From: Thalassobius vesicularis
GTDB taxonomy: Bacteria; Pseudomonadota; Alphaproteobacteria; Rhodobacterales; Rhodobacteraceae
Length of the DNA stretch: 64,000 nucleotides
Direction of reading: 5' to 3'
Assembly: GCF_004799325.1 (NCBI RefSeq)
Contig: NZ_SSMD01000002.1
Location: 62,001-126,000 of the forward strand
Shown: one piece after another, positions 45,962 to 54,791 of the stretch
Layout of the letters: each line of letters opens with the position of its first letter
Numbering within the stretch: the stretch's first letter is position 1
Program-made: the position numbers and the translations under genes
Notes under the pieces: model-generated
Seen by the model: the letters and a program-made list of their open reading frames with translations, nothing else
The model's database searches: none
Told to the model about the DNA's origin: nothing

Positions 45962-47683
45962 ATGGTCAACACGAGCAAAATTCTGACGGTCTCCTACGGA
46001 ACCTTCTCCTGCACGTTGGAAGGATTCGACGACTCGTTCAACACGATGAAGGCCATCGCGGAATACTTTCGGGATCTGGCGCAGGATGACCGGTATTTCG
46101 GTGCGGAACCGCCGACACCGGACACCGAAATGCTGGCCCGCATCGCCGAGCGAGAGGTGGCCCGCCGGGTCGAGGCGCGGATGGAACACGGTGCCGTGGT
46201 GCTGCGCCCCACCGAAGAAGCTGAACCCGCCGTCGCCACGCCGCCCGCCGCCGTCGAAGCGCCCAAGCCCGCTCCGGCCCCTGTGGCCGAGCCTGTGGTC
46301 GCCGCCGCACCCGAGGTGATCGAAGAACCCGAAGAGCTGGAAGAACTGATCGAGGACGAACCCGAAGAGGCCGTCATCCCCGAACCCGCCCCCATTGCAC
46401 CGAAGCTGGACGAGGAAAGCGTCGCCGCCAAGCTGTCACGCATCCGGGCCGTTGTGTCCCGCAATGCCGAGGCCGCAGCGCAGCCGCCCGCCTATTCCGA
46501 AGACGAACACGCCGAGGATGCCTCGGACGCGACCGCCGCGTCCATTGCGGCTGCCCTGCGCGACACCTCGGAACAGCCGATGGATCTGGCCGAGGACGAC
46601 GCGTTCGAAGACCTGGACGAGGACGACAGCTTCGAGGATCTGCTGGAGGACGATCAGCCCGAAGACCCGCAGCTGGCCGCCGACATCGCCGAAGCCGAAG
46701 CTGAACCGGAAGTCGCCGAAGAGGCCCCCGCCCGCACCCGTGTGATCCGCATGAAGCGCTCGGATTTCGACGCCGCGGTCGCCTCGGGCGCGCTTAGCAC
46801 CGACGATTCCGACGGCCTGTCGCCCGAGGACGAACAAGACCTGCTGGCCGAACTGGCGCGCGTCGAATCCGAACTGTCGGGCATTTCTGATCCCATCGAC
46901 GAAGACGCCGAAGACGCGGACGACTTCGAAGCCGAACTCGATTCCATCTTCGACGAAGACGAAAAGCCCGCAGCGCCCGCAGCTCCGGTTGGCAAAGCCG
47001 AAACCGATGTCGGCCGGCTGATGGACAAGGCCCGCGTCGAGATGGACCGCCCCGAAGGTGCCCATCGCCGCAGCGCCATCGCCCATCTGCGCGCTGCCGT
47101 CCAGGCGACCCGCGCCGAGACCGAGGCCGGTGGCGGCCTGAACCGTGGCGACGACAGCCTGCACGCTTATCGCGACGATCTGAACAGCGTGGTCCGTCCG
47201 CGCCGTCCCCGCAGCGCCGAACCCGAGGCCGAGCAACAGCGCCGCCCCGTGACCAAACCGGCACCGCTGAAGCTGGTCGCCGAACAGCGCGTCGATGCCG
47301 CCAGCCCCGCCCAGACCCAGGTCGTGCGCCCGCGCCGCGTCTCGCTGGCCGAAATCCAGGACGAGCCGGCCCCCATGGCCGCGCAAGACGACGGTGACGG
47401 TTTCGCCGCCTTCGCGGAAAAGGTCGGCGTCAAGAACCTGTCCGAGCTGATGGAAGCCGCCGCCAGCTACATGTCGTATGTGGAGGGGCGCCAGAAATTC
47501 TCGCGGCCGCAGCTGATGAACAAGGCCCGCCAGGTCGAGGAATACCAGTTCAGCCGCGAAGATGGCCTGCGCTCGTTCGGCCAGCTGCTGCGCCAGGGCA
47601 AGATCGAAAAGCTGAAAGGCGGGCGGTTCACCGTCGACGACGACCTGATCGGCTTCAAGCCGGACGCCCGCGCGGCCGGATAA
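45962..47683 (+). CDS. large acidic protein with a disordered middle, function unknown
   Basis: A 573-residue protein. A compact N-terminal part (about 1-75: SKILTVSYGTFSCTLEGFDD, NTMKAIAEYFRDLAQDDRYF) and a folded-looking C-terminal part (about 475-570: FAAFAEKVGVKNLSELMEAA, FSRPQLMNKARQVEEYQFSR) are joined by about 390 residues rich in Glu, Asp, Pro and Ala (EEPEELEELIEDEPEEAVIP). Arg/Lys patches lie at 230-260 and 395-450. It is widespread in Rhodobacterales in my memory, sometimes labelled chemotaxis protein without support. Monocistronic, with a terminator. Confidence 0.75.
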   Translation: MVNTSKILTVSYGTFSCTLEGFDDSFNTMKAIAEYFRDLAQDDRYFGAEPPTPDTEMLARIAEREVARRVEARMEHGAVVLRPTEEAEPAVATPPAAVEAPKPAPAPVAEPVVAAAPEVIEEPEELEELIEDEPEEAVIPEPAPIAPKLDEESVAAKLSRIRAVVSRNAEAAAQPPAYSEDEHAEDASDATAASIAAALRDTSEQPMDLAEDDAFEDLDEDDSFEDLLEDDQPEDPQLAADIAEAEAEPEVAEEAPARTRVIRMKRSDFDAAVASGALSTDDSDGLSPEDEQDLLAELARVESELSGISDPIDEDAEDADDFEAELDSIFDEDEKPAAPAAPVGKAETDVGRLMDKARVEMDRPEGAHRRSAIAHLRAAVQATRAETEAGGGLNRGDDSLHAYRDDLNSVVRPRRPRSAEPEAEQQRRPVTKPAPLKLVAEQRVDAASPAQTQVVRPRRVSLAEIQDEPAPMAAQDDGDGFAAFAEKVGVKNLSELMEAAASYMSYVEGRQKFSRPQLMNKARQVEEYQFSREDGLRSFGQLLRQGKIEKLKGGRFTVDDDLIGFKPDARAAG

Positions 47684-47693
47684 GAACCCCACG

Positions 47694-47720
47694 AAAACCC
47701 CGGCATCGTCCGGGGTTTTT
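47694..47720. terminator. bidirectional terminator
   Basis: A 10-bp stem AAAACCCCGG / CCGGGGTTTT with a 6-base CATCGT loop has T runs on both strands. It lies between the convergent acidic-protein gene and the cyclase gene and touches the cyclase stop. Confidence 0.88.
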
Positions 47721-48691
47721 CATTCCACGTGGAAACTGTGGCAGGCCCGCCCCCGCCGTTTTGACGCATACAGCGCCTGATCCGCATCCTCCAACATCTG
47801 GCGCGGTGACGGCGTATCGTAATCCACCGACAGCACGATCCCCAGACTGGCGGAAATCCGGCACTCCTTTCCTTCGTACGGCACGGGCTGTTCCAGCCGG
47901 TCGATCAGCCGCGCTGCGATGCGGGACAGGGTTTCGCGGTTCTGGATCCCCCTCAGGATCAGCACGAACTCGTCGCCCCCGACGCGCGCAACGGTGTCAT
48001 CCTTGCGCACCTCCTCGACCATGATCATCGCGGCGCGTTGCAGAACATGGTCGCCCGCCGCGTGGCCCATCGTGTCATTCACCTGCTTGAAGAAATCCAG
48101 ATCCACATGCATCAGCGCGAACACCTGCCCCACGCCGATCAGCCGGGTCAGTACGTGATCCATCGCGCGGCGGTTTTTCAGGCCCGTCAGCGTGTCGGTA
48201 AAGGCCTGTTCCTCGGCGGCGATCTTGGCCCCTTGCAGGCGCATGTTCAGCTTGCGGCTGGCCTCCATCGCGGCGGATTTCGCCTCGATCAGGTAGAGCA
48301 TTTCGATGATCAGGTCGGTCGCGGCGAAATCGGCATTCGTCAGGTCGTAGTCACGGATGCTGTCCAGAACCGAGATGCCAAAGGACAGGTTCAGCACCCA
48401 GACCGGCCCGCAGCGCATCAGCACGCCCTTCAGCGCGGTCTGCGGCGCGTCGCGAAATTGCAGGTGCAGCTTTTTCCCCTGACGGTCCCACAAAGCCCCT
48501 AGACTGGTCAGCCGCGGGCGCGTCAATTCGAACCGGGTCAGCAGCGGCTGGCCAACCAGCGCGTGATCGGGCCGCAACTTGAGCAAGGTCGGGCCGGCAC
48601 CCACGATGATCCCGTCGGAATCCAGCACCAGATGCATCGGGCACAGGGTGTCCAACAGCCCGCTCAGGTCTTGTAAGCTTACGTTTTCCAT
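47720..48691 (-). CDS. diguanylate cyclase with HNOBA-like sensor domain
   Basis: A 323-residue protein. Residues about 1-150 resemble the H-NOX-associated (HNOBA/PAS-like) domain (PMHLVLDSDGIIVGAGPTLL, FELTRPRLTSLGALWDRQGK). A short coiled-coil linker (MEASRKLNMRLQGAKIAAEE) follows, then a GGDEF domain (about 165-320) with an intact RVGGDEFVLIL active site and the inhibitory RKDD I-site five residues before it. It should make c-di-GMP. The ATG overlaps the H-NOX stop (TGATG), so the two are co-translated partners. Confidence 0.9.
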   Translation of the reverse strand: MENVSLQDLSGLLDTLCPMHLVLDSDGIIVGAGPTLLKLRPDHALVGQPLLTRFELTRPRLTSLGALWDRQGKKLHLQFRDAPQTALKGVLMRCGPVWVLNLSFGISVLDSIRDYDLTNADFAATDLIIEMLYLIEAKSAAMEASRKLNMRLQGAKIAAEEQAFTDTLTGLKNRRAMDHVLTRLIGVGQVFALMHVDLDFFKQVNDTMGHAAGDHVLQRAAMIMVEEVRKDDTVARVGGDEFVLILRGIQNRETLSRIAARLIDRLEQPVPYEGKECRISASLGIVLSVDYDTPSPRQMLEDADQALYASKRRGRACHSFHVE

Positions 48692-49278
48692 CACCCTTTC
48701 CCCGCGGTCAGAGTGAAGCTGCGCCCCTCGGCGAACGACGCCTCGACCAGCGCGATGTCGATCACGTCGTCCCCGGCCCCCAGATGGCGCAGGTCCAGAA
48801 ACACCAGCGCGCCGTAATCGTCGGCCATCGTGCGCAGCACGCCCAGCATCACCGGGCCGAACCCATCGTGGGGGGCGCGGACATGCAGGCTCATGCGATT
48901 GGGGTCGATGGCGATCAGCTCCAGCTGGGGCAATTCCAGGTCCGACACCGCCATGCGGGCGCGATCGGGCAAGTCATCCAGTGAATGCAGGAAATCCGTG
49001 AAATCCACGCCACCAAAGCGCAGCAACCGGCGCAGCGCCTCGACCTTGGGGTGCGACACGAGGTAGATCCCGATATCCTCCAACACCTGGTCACGCGGTT
49101 TGTTCAGCACCGCAACGGTGCGTTCCAGAACATGGTCCGTGACCTTGTCGTCATAAAAAAGCATGGCTTCGAAAGTCGCTCCTTCCAGGGCGGCCCCCCG
49201 TGCCACATCCAACCAGATTTCGTTTCCATAGGTATCGCGCACAAAACATTGTATCGCGCGGTTCACCAACCCGTGCAT
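48691..49278 (-). CDS. H-NOX-family protein lacking the usual heme ligands
   Basis: A 195-residue H-NOX-like protein starting MHGLVNRAIQCFVRDTYGNE. The fold markers are present (EDIGIYLVSHPKVEALRRLL, VMLGVLRTMADDYGALVFLD). By eye alignment with known H-NOX proteins, the proximal heme histidine position (about 102-104) is Pro104 in FLHSLDDLPDRARM. The YxSxR propionate motif reads V133-R-A135-P-H137. Heme binding by the standard mode is therefore doubtful. It is the operon partner of the HNOBA-GGDEF cyclase, so it probably regulates c-di-GMP synthesis. The start is ATG 49278. Confidence 0.85.
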   Translation of the reverse strand: MHGLVNRAIQCFVRDTYGNEIWLDVARGAALEGATFEAMLFYDDKVTDHVLERTVAVLNKPRDQVLEDIGIYLVSHPKVEALRRLLRFGGVDFTDFLHSLDDLPDRARMAVSDLELPQLELIAIDPNRMSLHVRAPHDGFGPVMLGVLRTMADDYGALVFLDLRHLGAGDDVIDIALVEASFAEGRSFTLTAGKG

Positions 49279-49347
49279 ACCACTCACCGTTTCGCAGAAA
49301 GTATCACACAATCTGCGCGCGCACCCGTTAACAATTATTCAACATTT

Positions 49348-51126
49348 TCAATTGTCGGGAAAAAGCGACATTCCGCCGACATTCAGGGCGTTCAGACCGG
49401 CCGGGGCGATGGAATACGCGCCTTCCATGATCTGAGTGATGATCGAGGCGTCCAGTCGCGGCCAGCGGTCCTGCGCCAGGTCCATCAACTCTCCGGTCCG
49501 TTCCATCCCGCTATCGCCGATCAGCGTGCCCCAGGCCGAGGCGCGGTTATCCGATTGGCGCAGCACCAGAACGCCCTGTCGCCCCTGCCGCGCGGGGTTG
49601 AACGTGACCTCCAGATAGACGCAGCCGGGCCGCCCGTCGTCAAAGCTGCGGCGGCAGGCGTCCAGCGCCTCTCTCAGGTGCCAGTCGGACAGGCCCTCCA
49701 GCGCCTTGGCGGGCAGTTCGGTGCCTTCGGGGCGCAGCGGCAGAAGCGCGGCCAGCTTTTCGGCGCGGTCCTTCGGGGTCTCGCCGTTCTCGGTGTCGAT
49801 GAAATCACTGCGCGTGTCTGCCGCCTCGGCCGCATCGGCCAGTTTCACGACCTCTTCCCGCTGCGGATAACCTTCGCGCTGACGCAGCTCGTAGATCGCG
49901 GCGCGCCCCGGCTGGCCCCATCGCTTGGCCAGTTCCCAGATCGGCGCGGCATCCGGGCTCACGCGCCCCTCGACGATACGCGCCAGTTGCGAGCCGGCCG
50001 AGATCCGTTCGGCATTCAGCACTGGGGTCAGCCACAGCGCGGCCAAGGCCAGCGACAGCAGCGCCAGACGGATATTGATGGCCCGGATACGCCCGCCAAA
50101 ATCGCCGCGCCACAGCGCCGAGGCGGAATAGGCCACGCCGTACAGCGCCACCATTCCCGCACACAGCCCCGCCAGCACGCGATCCGGGGTCCAGCCATAT
50201 TGCATGACCCGCTGCGCGATGCCCCAGACGGCCAGCGCGGCCAGCGGCAGCAGCATCACCGCCAGCGCCCGCACAGCCCCACGCATCAGCCGGGCCTGCA
50301 CCTGATGGGCCTCGTCCCGATCGACCGAAACCGTGACCAGCGTGATCGCCCCGATGGCCACGCTGAGCAGCATCGCCGTTTCCGAGAACAGGAACAGCAC
50401 CTCGTTCATCCCGCTCAGGAGCACGGCGATCAGGAACAGCGCCAGCACCGGCACGACCAGCGGCACCAGCAGGCGCAGCAGCCGCAACAGCAGGTGCGGC
50501 GAGACATAATCGCGCCACTCATGCGCCACCGCCAGCGCCAGACCAAACACCCCGCCGGTGATCAGGAAGGGCACCGGGTCCAGCTCCAGAATACGTTCGA
50601 TCAGGTCGATGCCGACCAGTTCCAGCAGGGCGTTGCTCAGGAACAGCACCCCCCAGACCAGCCCCGTGAACAGCCCCGCCGCAGCAAAGCGCACCAGCAC
50701 CGTCCACGCGGTCTGGAACAGCGCCGCATAGTCGCGCCAGCCACGCGGTCCGTCGATCAGGATCACCGTCAGGAACGGCGTGCCGACCAAGTACAGCATC
50801 ATGGGGGCCGCAATCGGGTGGCCGGAATCGACGAAGTCGTCCAACTTGTCAAACCGGAAACTGGCCCACAGGAACAGTCCGCCCACTCCGGTTGCCCAGC
50901 CCAACGACGGCAACGCCGCGCGGGCCAGGGACACCGGCCCGGTCATCGCCAGCAAAACCTGAAAGAACCCGACGATGACGATACTGATGAACATCAGGAT
51001 TCGCTCGTTCCGGACCAGTTCGGGCAAAATATCGATCAAGGCATAAAGGGCCGCCCCGCCTGCCATGCCGACCAGAGTCATCGCGATGCGCGTGCGCGTC
51101 CAGTCGGTGTTCTGGCGATCAGTCAT
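49348..51126 (-). CDS. DUF4153 multi-spanning membrane protein
   Basis: A 592-residue protein with roughly ten to eleven transmembrane helices in the first 400 residues (TRIAMTLVGMAGGAALYALI, LMFISIVIVGFFQVLLAMTG, VPLVVPVLALFLIAVLLSGM, and others), followed by a soluble C-terminal region of about 190 residues. The DUF4153 core phrase YVSPHLLLRLLRLLVPLVVP and the ALYGVAYSASALWRGDFGGR helix fit the family. Function unknown. The start is ATG 51126. Confidence 0.8.
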   Translation of the reverse strand: MTDRQNTDWTRTRIAMTLVGMAGGAALYALIDILPELVRNERILMFISIVIVGFFQVLLAMTGPVSLARAALPSLGWATGVGGLFLWASFRFDKLDDFVDSGHPIAAPMMLYLVGTPFLTVILIDGPRGWRDYAALFQTAWTVLVRFAAAGLFTGLVWGVLFLSNALLELVGIDLIERILELDPVPFLITGGVFGLALAVAHEWRDYVSPHLLLRLLRLLVPLVVPVLALFLIAVLLSGMNEVLFLFSETAMLLSVAIGAITLVTVSVDRDEAHQVQARLMRGAVRALAVMLLPLAALAVWGIAQRVMQYGWTPDRVLAGLCAGMVALYGVAYSASALWRGDFGGRIRAINIRLALLSLALAALWLTPVLNAERISAGSQLARIVEGRVSPDAAPIWELAKRWGQPGRAAIYELRQREGYPQREEVVKLADAAEAADTRSDFIDTENGETPKDRAEKLAALLPLRPEGTELPAKALEGLSDWHLREALDACRRSFDDGRPGCVYLEVTFNPARQGRQGVLVLRQSDNRASAWGTLIGDSGMERTGELMDLAQDRWPRLDASIITQIMEGAYSIAPAGLNALNVGGMSLFPDN

Positions 51127-51193
51127 GATGGGGCCCCTTGCCAAGTGCGGTTGGCCTCAGGCTACCGCATGCACCAAGGCGCGCAAAGCGGGT

Positions 51194-51892
51194 TCAGCTG
51201 GCCGCAGCGTCCAGCCAGGCCGGGATATGCCCGATATCCGGCAGCACAGCATCTGCCAAAGGCGCCAGTTCCGACGCGGGTGCGGTGCCCGTCAGCACGC
51301 CGATCGTCCGCATCCCCGCGCGCCGCCCTGCCAGCAAGTCATGGGTGCTGTCGCCCACCATGACCACGGTGTCCGGCTCCAGCCCCAGATGATCGGCAAA
51401 GGCCAGCAGCGGCCGAGGCGATGGCTTGGCCCCGAACCCGCTGTCAAACCCGGCGATGAAGTGGAAATGCCCCTCGACGCCCACCTCGGACAGGTGGTTG
51501 CGGGCGCTGTATTCGGAATCGTTGGTCATCACCCCCAGCGCCAGCCCGCGCGCGGCCAGCCCCGTCAGGTAGGGGGCCAGATCGACGGCCGGGGCCAGCG
51601 TCGCCTCCATCGCGCGCACGCTCAGGAAATGCTCCAGTTGCCCGGTGGAATACTGCGGCAGCACGCGCACCAGCGCCTCGGCCACCTCGCCGTTCGAGCC
51701 CGCGATGAACGGGCTGTCATCCCGAAATCCGTTGGTGCTCAGGTCATAGCCGACCGCCGTGGCCACCTTGCCCGACAGTACGGAATCGCCGCCCGCCAGT
51801 TCGTGGATCATGCGGCCGGCCCAGACATCCCAGGTGGCGCGGAAATCGAACAGGGTGCCGTCCTTGTCGAACAATATCCCCTTGATCTGCAT
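51194..51892 (-). CDS. HAD-family phosphatase (phosphoglycolate-phosphatase-like)
   Basis: A 232-residue HAD hydrolase. Motif I is LFDKDGTLFDF at residues 7-17, motif II is VMTNDSEY near 125, and the motif III Lys is in GAKPSPRPLL. Motif IV is VVMVGDSTHDLLAGRRAGM near 175. The cap domain of about 90 residues suggests a subfamily I enzyme, and the KDGTLFDF form is common in roseobacter phosphatases. I start at ATG 51892. It is divergent from the MarR gene. Confidence 0.85.
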   Translation of the reverse strand: MQIKGILFDKDGTLFDFRATWDVWAGRMIHELAGGDSVLSGKVATAVGYDLSTNGFRDDSPFIAGSNGEVAEALVRVLPQYSTGQLEHFLSVRAMEATLAPAVDLAPYLTGLAARGLALGVMTNDSEYSARNHLSEVGVEGHFHFIAGFDSGFGAKPSPRPLLAFADHLGLEPDTVVMVGDSTHDLLAGRRAGMRTIGVLTGTAPASELAPLADAVLPDIGHIPAWLDAAAS

Positions 51893-52016
51893 GCCTGCCC
51901 TGCCTGTTTTCGTGGTTCTTATGCGCCCAAACTGCCCGCCCCCGTGACAATTGGCAACCCCGCCGGGGCGTTGGGGCGCATTGACTTTCTGTCGCGCTTG
52001 CGATGCTTTGGCGCGC

Positions 52017-52472
52017 ATGGAAAAAGAGCCCCCCTATCGCCTGCACACCTCGCTTGGCTATCACCTGTCCATCGCCGCCCGCCTTCAGGAACGGCGGCTG
52101 GATGACCAGTTGAAAACGCTGGGGCTGACGCGCACGACCTGGTGTATCCTGCTGGCCGTCGGGAACGAGGGGCTGTCGCAACCCTCGGACATCGCGGATT
52201 TCGTCGGCATCGACCGCACCGCCACCAGCCGCGCCCTGCGCCATATGGAGGACGAGGGCCTGCTCGCCCGCTCCTCGGGCACCGAGGATCGTCGCACCCG
52301 CCGGGTCGAGCTGACCGCCAAGGGCTGCAACGCGATCACCCGCGCCACGCCCTTCGCCCGCGAAAACGCCGAGATCATGTCCGAATCCCTCGCCCCCGAG
52401 GAAGAGGCCGAGCTGAAGCGCCTGCTGACCAAGCTGCGCCGCGCGGGTGATGGTCTGCTGAAGACCCTGTAA
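52017..52472 (+). CDS. MarR-family transcriptional regulator
   Basis: A 151-residue winged-helix regulator starting MEKEPPYRLHTSLGYHLSIA. The HTH runs TRTTWCILLAVGNEGLSQPS, IADFVGIDRTATSRALRHME, and the wing is SSGTEDRRTRRVELTAKG with the DxRxRxVxLT pattern. It is divergent from the HAD phosphatase, which is a candidate target. Its stop abuts the stop of the DUF3572 gene. Confidence 0.88.
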   Translation: MEKEPPYRLHTSLGYHLSIAARLQERRLDDQLKTLGLTRTTWCILLAVGNEGLSQPSDIADFVGIDRTATSRALRHMEDEGLLARSSGTEDRRTRRVELTAKGCNAITRATPFARENAEIMSESLAPEEEAELKRLLTKLRRAGDGLLKTL

Positions 52473-52757
52473 TCAGGTCCAGTGCATCTGCGCCCCGCCG
52501 GGCAGCGCCATCCGCGCCTGCATCAGCCGCTCGTACGGCAGCGAACAGCTGTCGCAAAACGCGATCACCCAAGCGTCGTCCATCAGCAGGAAATCCAGCA
52601 CCGAGCCCAGGAACGCCGGATCGCTGGCGCCTGCCTTCAGATCGTCGATCCCTGCACCGGACGCGCCCAGAAACACCGGCAGCAATTCGTCATTGCCGAC
52701 CAGCCATGTCAGGGCAGACAGGGCCAAAGTCTCGGCGTTTTCCTGCGTAATGGCCAT
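52473..52757 (-). CDS. DUF3572 family protein
   Basis: A 94-residue protein with the DUF3572 pattern: NAETLALSALTWLVGNDELL, PVFLGASGAGIDDLKAGASD, FLGSVLDFLLMDDAWVIAFC, then YERLMQARMALPGG. I start at ATG 52757. Function unknown. It diverges from the PleD-like gene 114 bases away, an arrangement I recall in several Rhodobacterales genomes. Confidence 0.85.
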   Translation of the reverse strand: MAITQENAETLALSALTWLVGNDELLPVFLGASGAGIDDLKAGASDPAFLGSVLDFLLMDDAWVIAFCDSCSLPYERLMQARMALPGGAQMHWT

Positions 52758-52870
52758 GTGCGCGCGTCCTCTTAACAAACTGGTTACCCTTTCTTAACCA
52801 ATCGGAAGGAAAGTAGCAGGTGTAAAAAGAGGTGCAGCCGAAGGGCTGTCAAATCAACCAAGGCCCCCTG

Positions 52871-54262
52871 ATGCCCGGCAAGGTATTGATCATCGACGGC
52901 ATAGCCACCAACCGCATCGGATTGCGCGCGCGGCTGAGTGCGGCCTATTACGAGGTGTCGCAGGCCGCCTCGGGCGGCGAGGGGCTGGCGCTTCTGACCT
53001 CGCAACGCCCGGATCTGGTGCTGATTTCCTCGACCCTGCCGGATATGACGGCCTGCGATCTGTGCAAGGATCTGCGCGCCAATCCCGAATTCAGCGACCT
53101 GCCCGTGATCGTGCTGGACACCTGCCCCGACCGCGCCCGCCGCCTTGCCGCGCTCGAGGCGGGGGCAGATGACGCGCTGGACCGCCATGCCGAGCCGCGC
53201 CTGCTGCTGGCCCGCCTGCGCAGCCTGTTGCGCGGCGTCACCTCGCGCGAGGATCGCAACCTGCACACCAGCGCCCGCGCCTCGGCTGGCTTTGCCGAAC
53301 CCGCGCCGATGTTCGCGCATCAGCCGCATATCGCGCTGGTGGGTGAAGACGCCGGGCGCAACCTGAACTGGCGCAACCGCCTGCAGGCCCAGCGCCCCTA
53401 TCGCTTCACCCTGCATTCCCCCCGCGCGCTGTCGCTGGATTTCGGCGGGGACGGCGTGCCGGACGTCATCATCGTTTCGGGCGGTTGCGGGGACGAACCC
53501 GATTTCGGTGCCGCCCTGCTGGCCGCGCTCGGGTCTCAGCCGGGGTTCCGGCGCTGCAAATTCCTGGTCGCCCTGCCTGATGCCCGCCCCGAACCCGCCG
53601 CCCAATTGCTGGATCTGGGCGCGCATGACCTGATGACCGGCCCCTTCGATGCCGAGGAGGCCGCCCTGCGCATCGACCAGCTGCTGCGCCGCAAGGCGCG
53701 CGCCGATCATCTGCACGAAACCCTGCAAAACGGCCTGCGCGCCGCCCTGATCGACCCGCTGACCGGCCTGCACAACCGCCGCTTCGCCCTGCCCGAGCTG
53801 CACCGCCTGGTCGAGCGCGCGGTTCACACGCGCTCGGGTCTGGCTGTCATGGTGGCCGATCTGGATCACTTCAAACGGCTGAACGACACCTTCGGCCACG
53901 GCGCCGGTGACAAGGTCCTGACCGAGGTCTCTCGCCGCCTGCGCGACGCCCTCGGCCCCGAGGATCTGCTGGCCCGCTTCGGTGGCGAAGAGTTCCTGAT
54001 CGCCCTGCCCGGCATGTCCGACCAGATCGCCCATGAAACCGCAGACCGGCTGTGTGCCACCGTCGGATCGGCCCCTTACCTGCTGCCCGATGGTGTCTCG
54101 CGCACGCGGATCACGATTTCGATCGGCATGGCGATGCTGACCCCCGGACCTACCAAGGTCGAAGGGTCGCAATCGCTGGCCGCGGGGCTTCTGGCACAGG
54201 CCGATCAGGCGCTTTACATCGCAAAAGCGGCGGGCCGAAACCAGGTTCGACCCGCCGCCTGA
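52871..54262 (+). CDS. PleD-like diguanylate cyclase with degenerate receiver
   Basis: A 463-residue response-regulator cyclase. A first receiver (about 1-120, KVLIIDGIATNRIGLRARLS) is followed by a second receiver-like region (about 155-280) and a GGDEF domain (about 300-460) with ARFGGEEFLIALPG. In receiver 1 the phospho-acceptor position reads LVLISSTLPDM, so it is Ser53 instead of Asp, and only one of the two acidic-pocket residues is kept (IIDG). The I-site before GGEEF reads GPED, losing its Arg. AAGG lies 8 bases before the ATG. It probably makes c-di-GMP without phosphorylation control or product inhibition. Confidence 0.88.
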   Translation: MPGKVLIIDGIATNRIGLRARLSAAYYEVSQAASGGEGLALLTSQRPDLVLISSTLPDMTACDLCKDLRANPEFSDLPVIVLDTCPDRARRLAALEAGADDALDRHAEPRLLLARLRSLLRGVTSREDRNLHTSARASAGFAEPAPMFAHQPHIALVGEDAGRNLNWRNRLQAQRPYRFTLHSPRALSLDFGGDGVPDVIIVSGGCGDEPDFGAALLAALGSQPGFRRCKFLVALPDARPEPAAQLLDLGAHDLMTGPFDAEEAALRIDQLLRRKARADHLHETLQNGLRAALIDPLTGLHNRRFALPELHRLVERAVHTRSGLAVMVADLDHFKRLNDTFGHGAGDKVLTEVSRRLRDALGPEDLLARFGGEEFLIALPGMSDQIAHETADRLCATVGSAPYLLPDGVSRTRITISIGMAMLTPGPTKVEGSQSLAAGLLAQADQALYIAKAAGRNQVRPAA

Positions 54263-54278
54263 ACTCTCTCGCCGCGCC

Positions 54279-54788
54279 TCAGTCGCGGTCGGGCTTGAAC
54301 GGGCGGTGCCGGTTCAGGCCTTCCTCCAGACGGTCGGCAAATTCCGCGCGCTCGGTGTCGCTCATCTGCTCCAGCCGTTCGATCAGCAGGTGCTGCCCGC
54401 GTTCCTGCCGCTCGGTGCCGATTTTCATCTGCCGCATCAGGATCGCTTCGACCTTGTCGCCGTCATAGGGTTTCGCCCGCAGCGCGGTCAGAACCTCGGC
54501 AAACTCGGCGCGCACCTGTTCGCGCGAGGGGCGGGCCGCGCGGTAGTCATCGCGCAGACGTTCGCCGATTTCGCGGCGGTCCCGGTGGCTCAGCGCGTGG
54601 GTGTAGGGCCCGACGACCATGTCCAGTCGCGGCGGACGCCCGCCGTCGAACGGGCCGAACCGGACGACCGCGCCGATCATCACCCCAGCCACAGCCAGGT
54701 TCAGCGCCAACGAGGTAAACAGCACCACCTTCAGCCACGGACGCATCCCGGCCGGTTTCTTTTCGGGCGTTTGCACGGTTTCGCTCAT
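54279..54788 (-). CDS. periplasmic heavy-metal-sensor-like (Spy/CnrX type) protein
   Basis: A 169-residue protein with one N-terminal transmembrane helix (MRPWLKVVLFTSLALNLAVAGV, residues 15-36) and a helical periplasmic domain rich in Arg/Glu (LSHRDRREIGERLRDDYRAA; AILMRQMKIGTERQERGQHL; EQMSDTERAEFADRLEEGLN). The layout fits the heavy-metal resistance (CnrX/ZraP/Spy-like) group. It starts 3 bases after the stop of the anti-sigma-like gene; the three genes form an operon. Confidence 0.75.
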   Translation of the reverse strand: MSETVQTPEKKPAGMRPWLKVVLFTSLALNLAVAGVMIGAVVRFGPFDGGRPPRLDMVVGPYTHALSHRDRREIGERLRDDYRAARPSREQVRAEFAEVLTALRAKPYDGDKVEAILMRQMKIGTERQERGQHLLIERLEQMSDTERAEFADRLEEGLNRHRPFKPDRD

Positions 54789-54791
54789 CGC

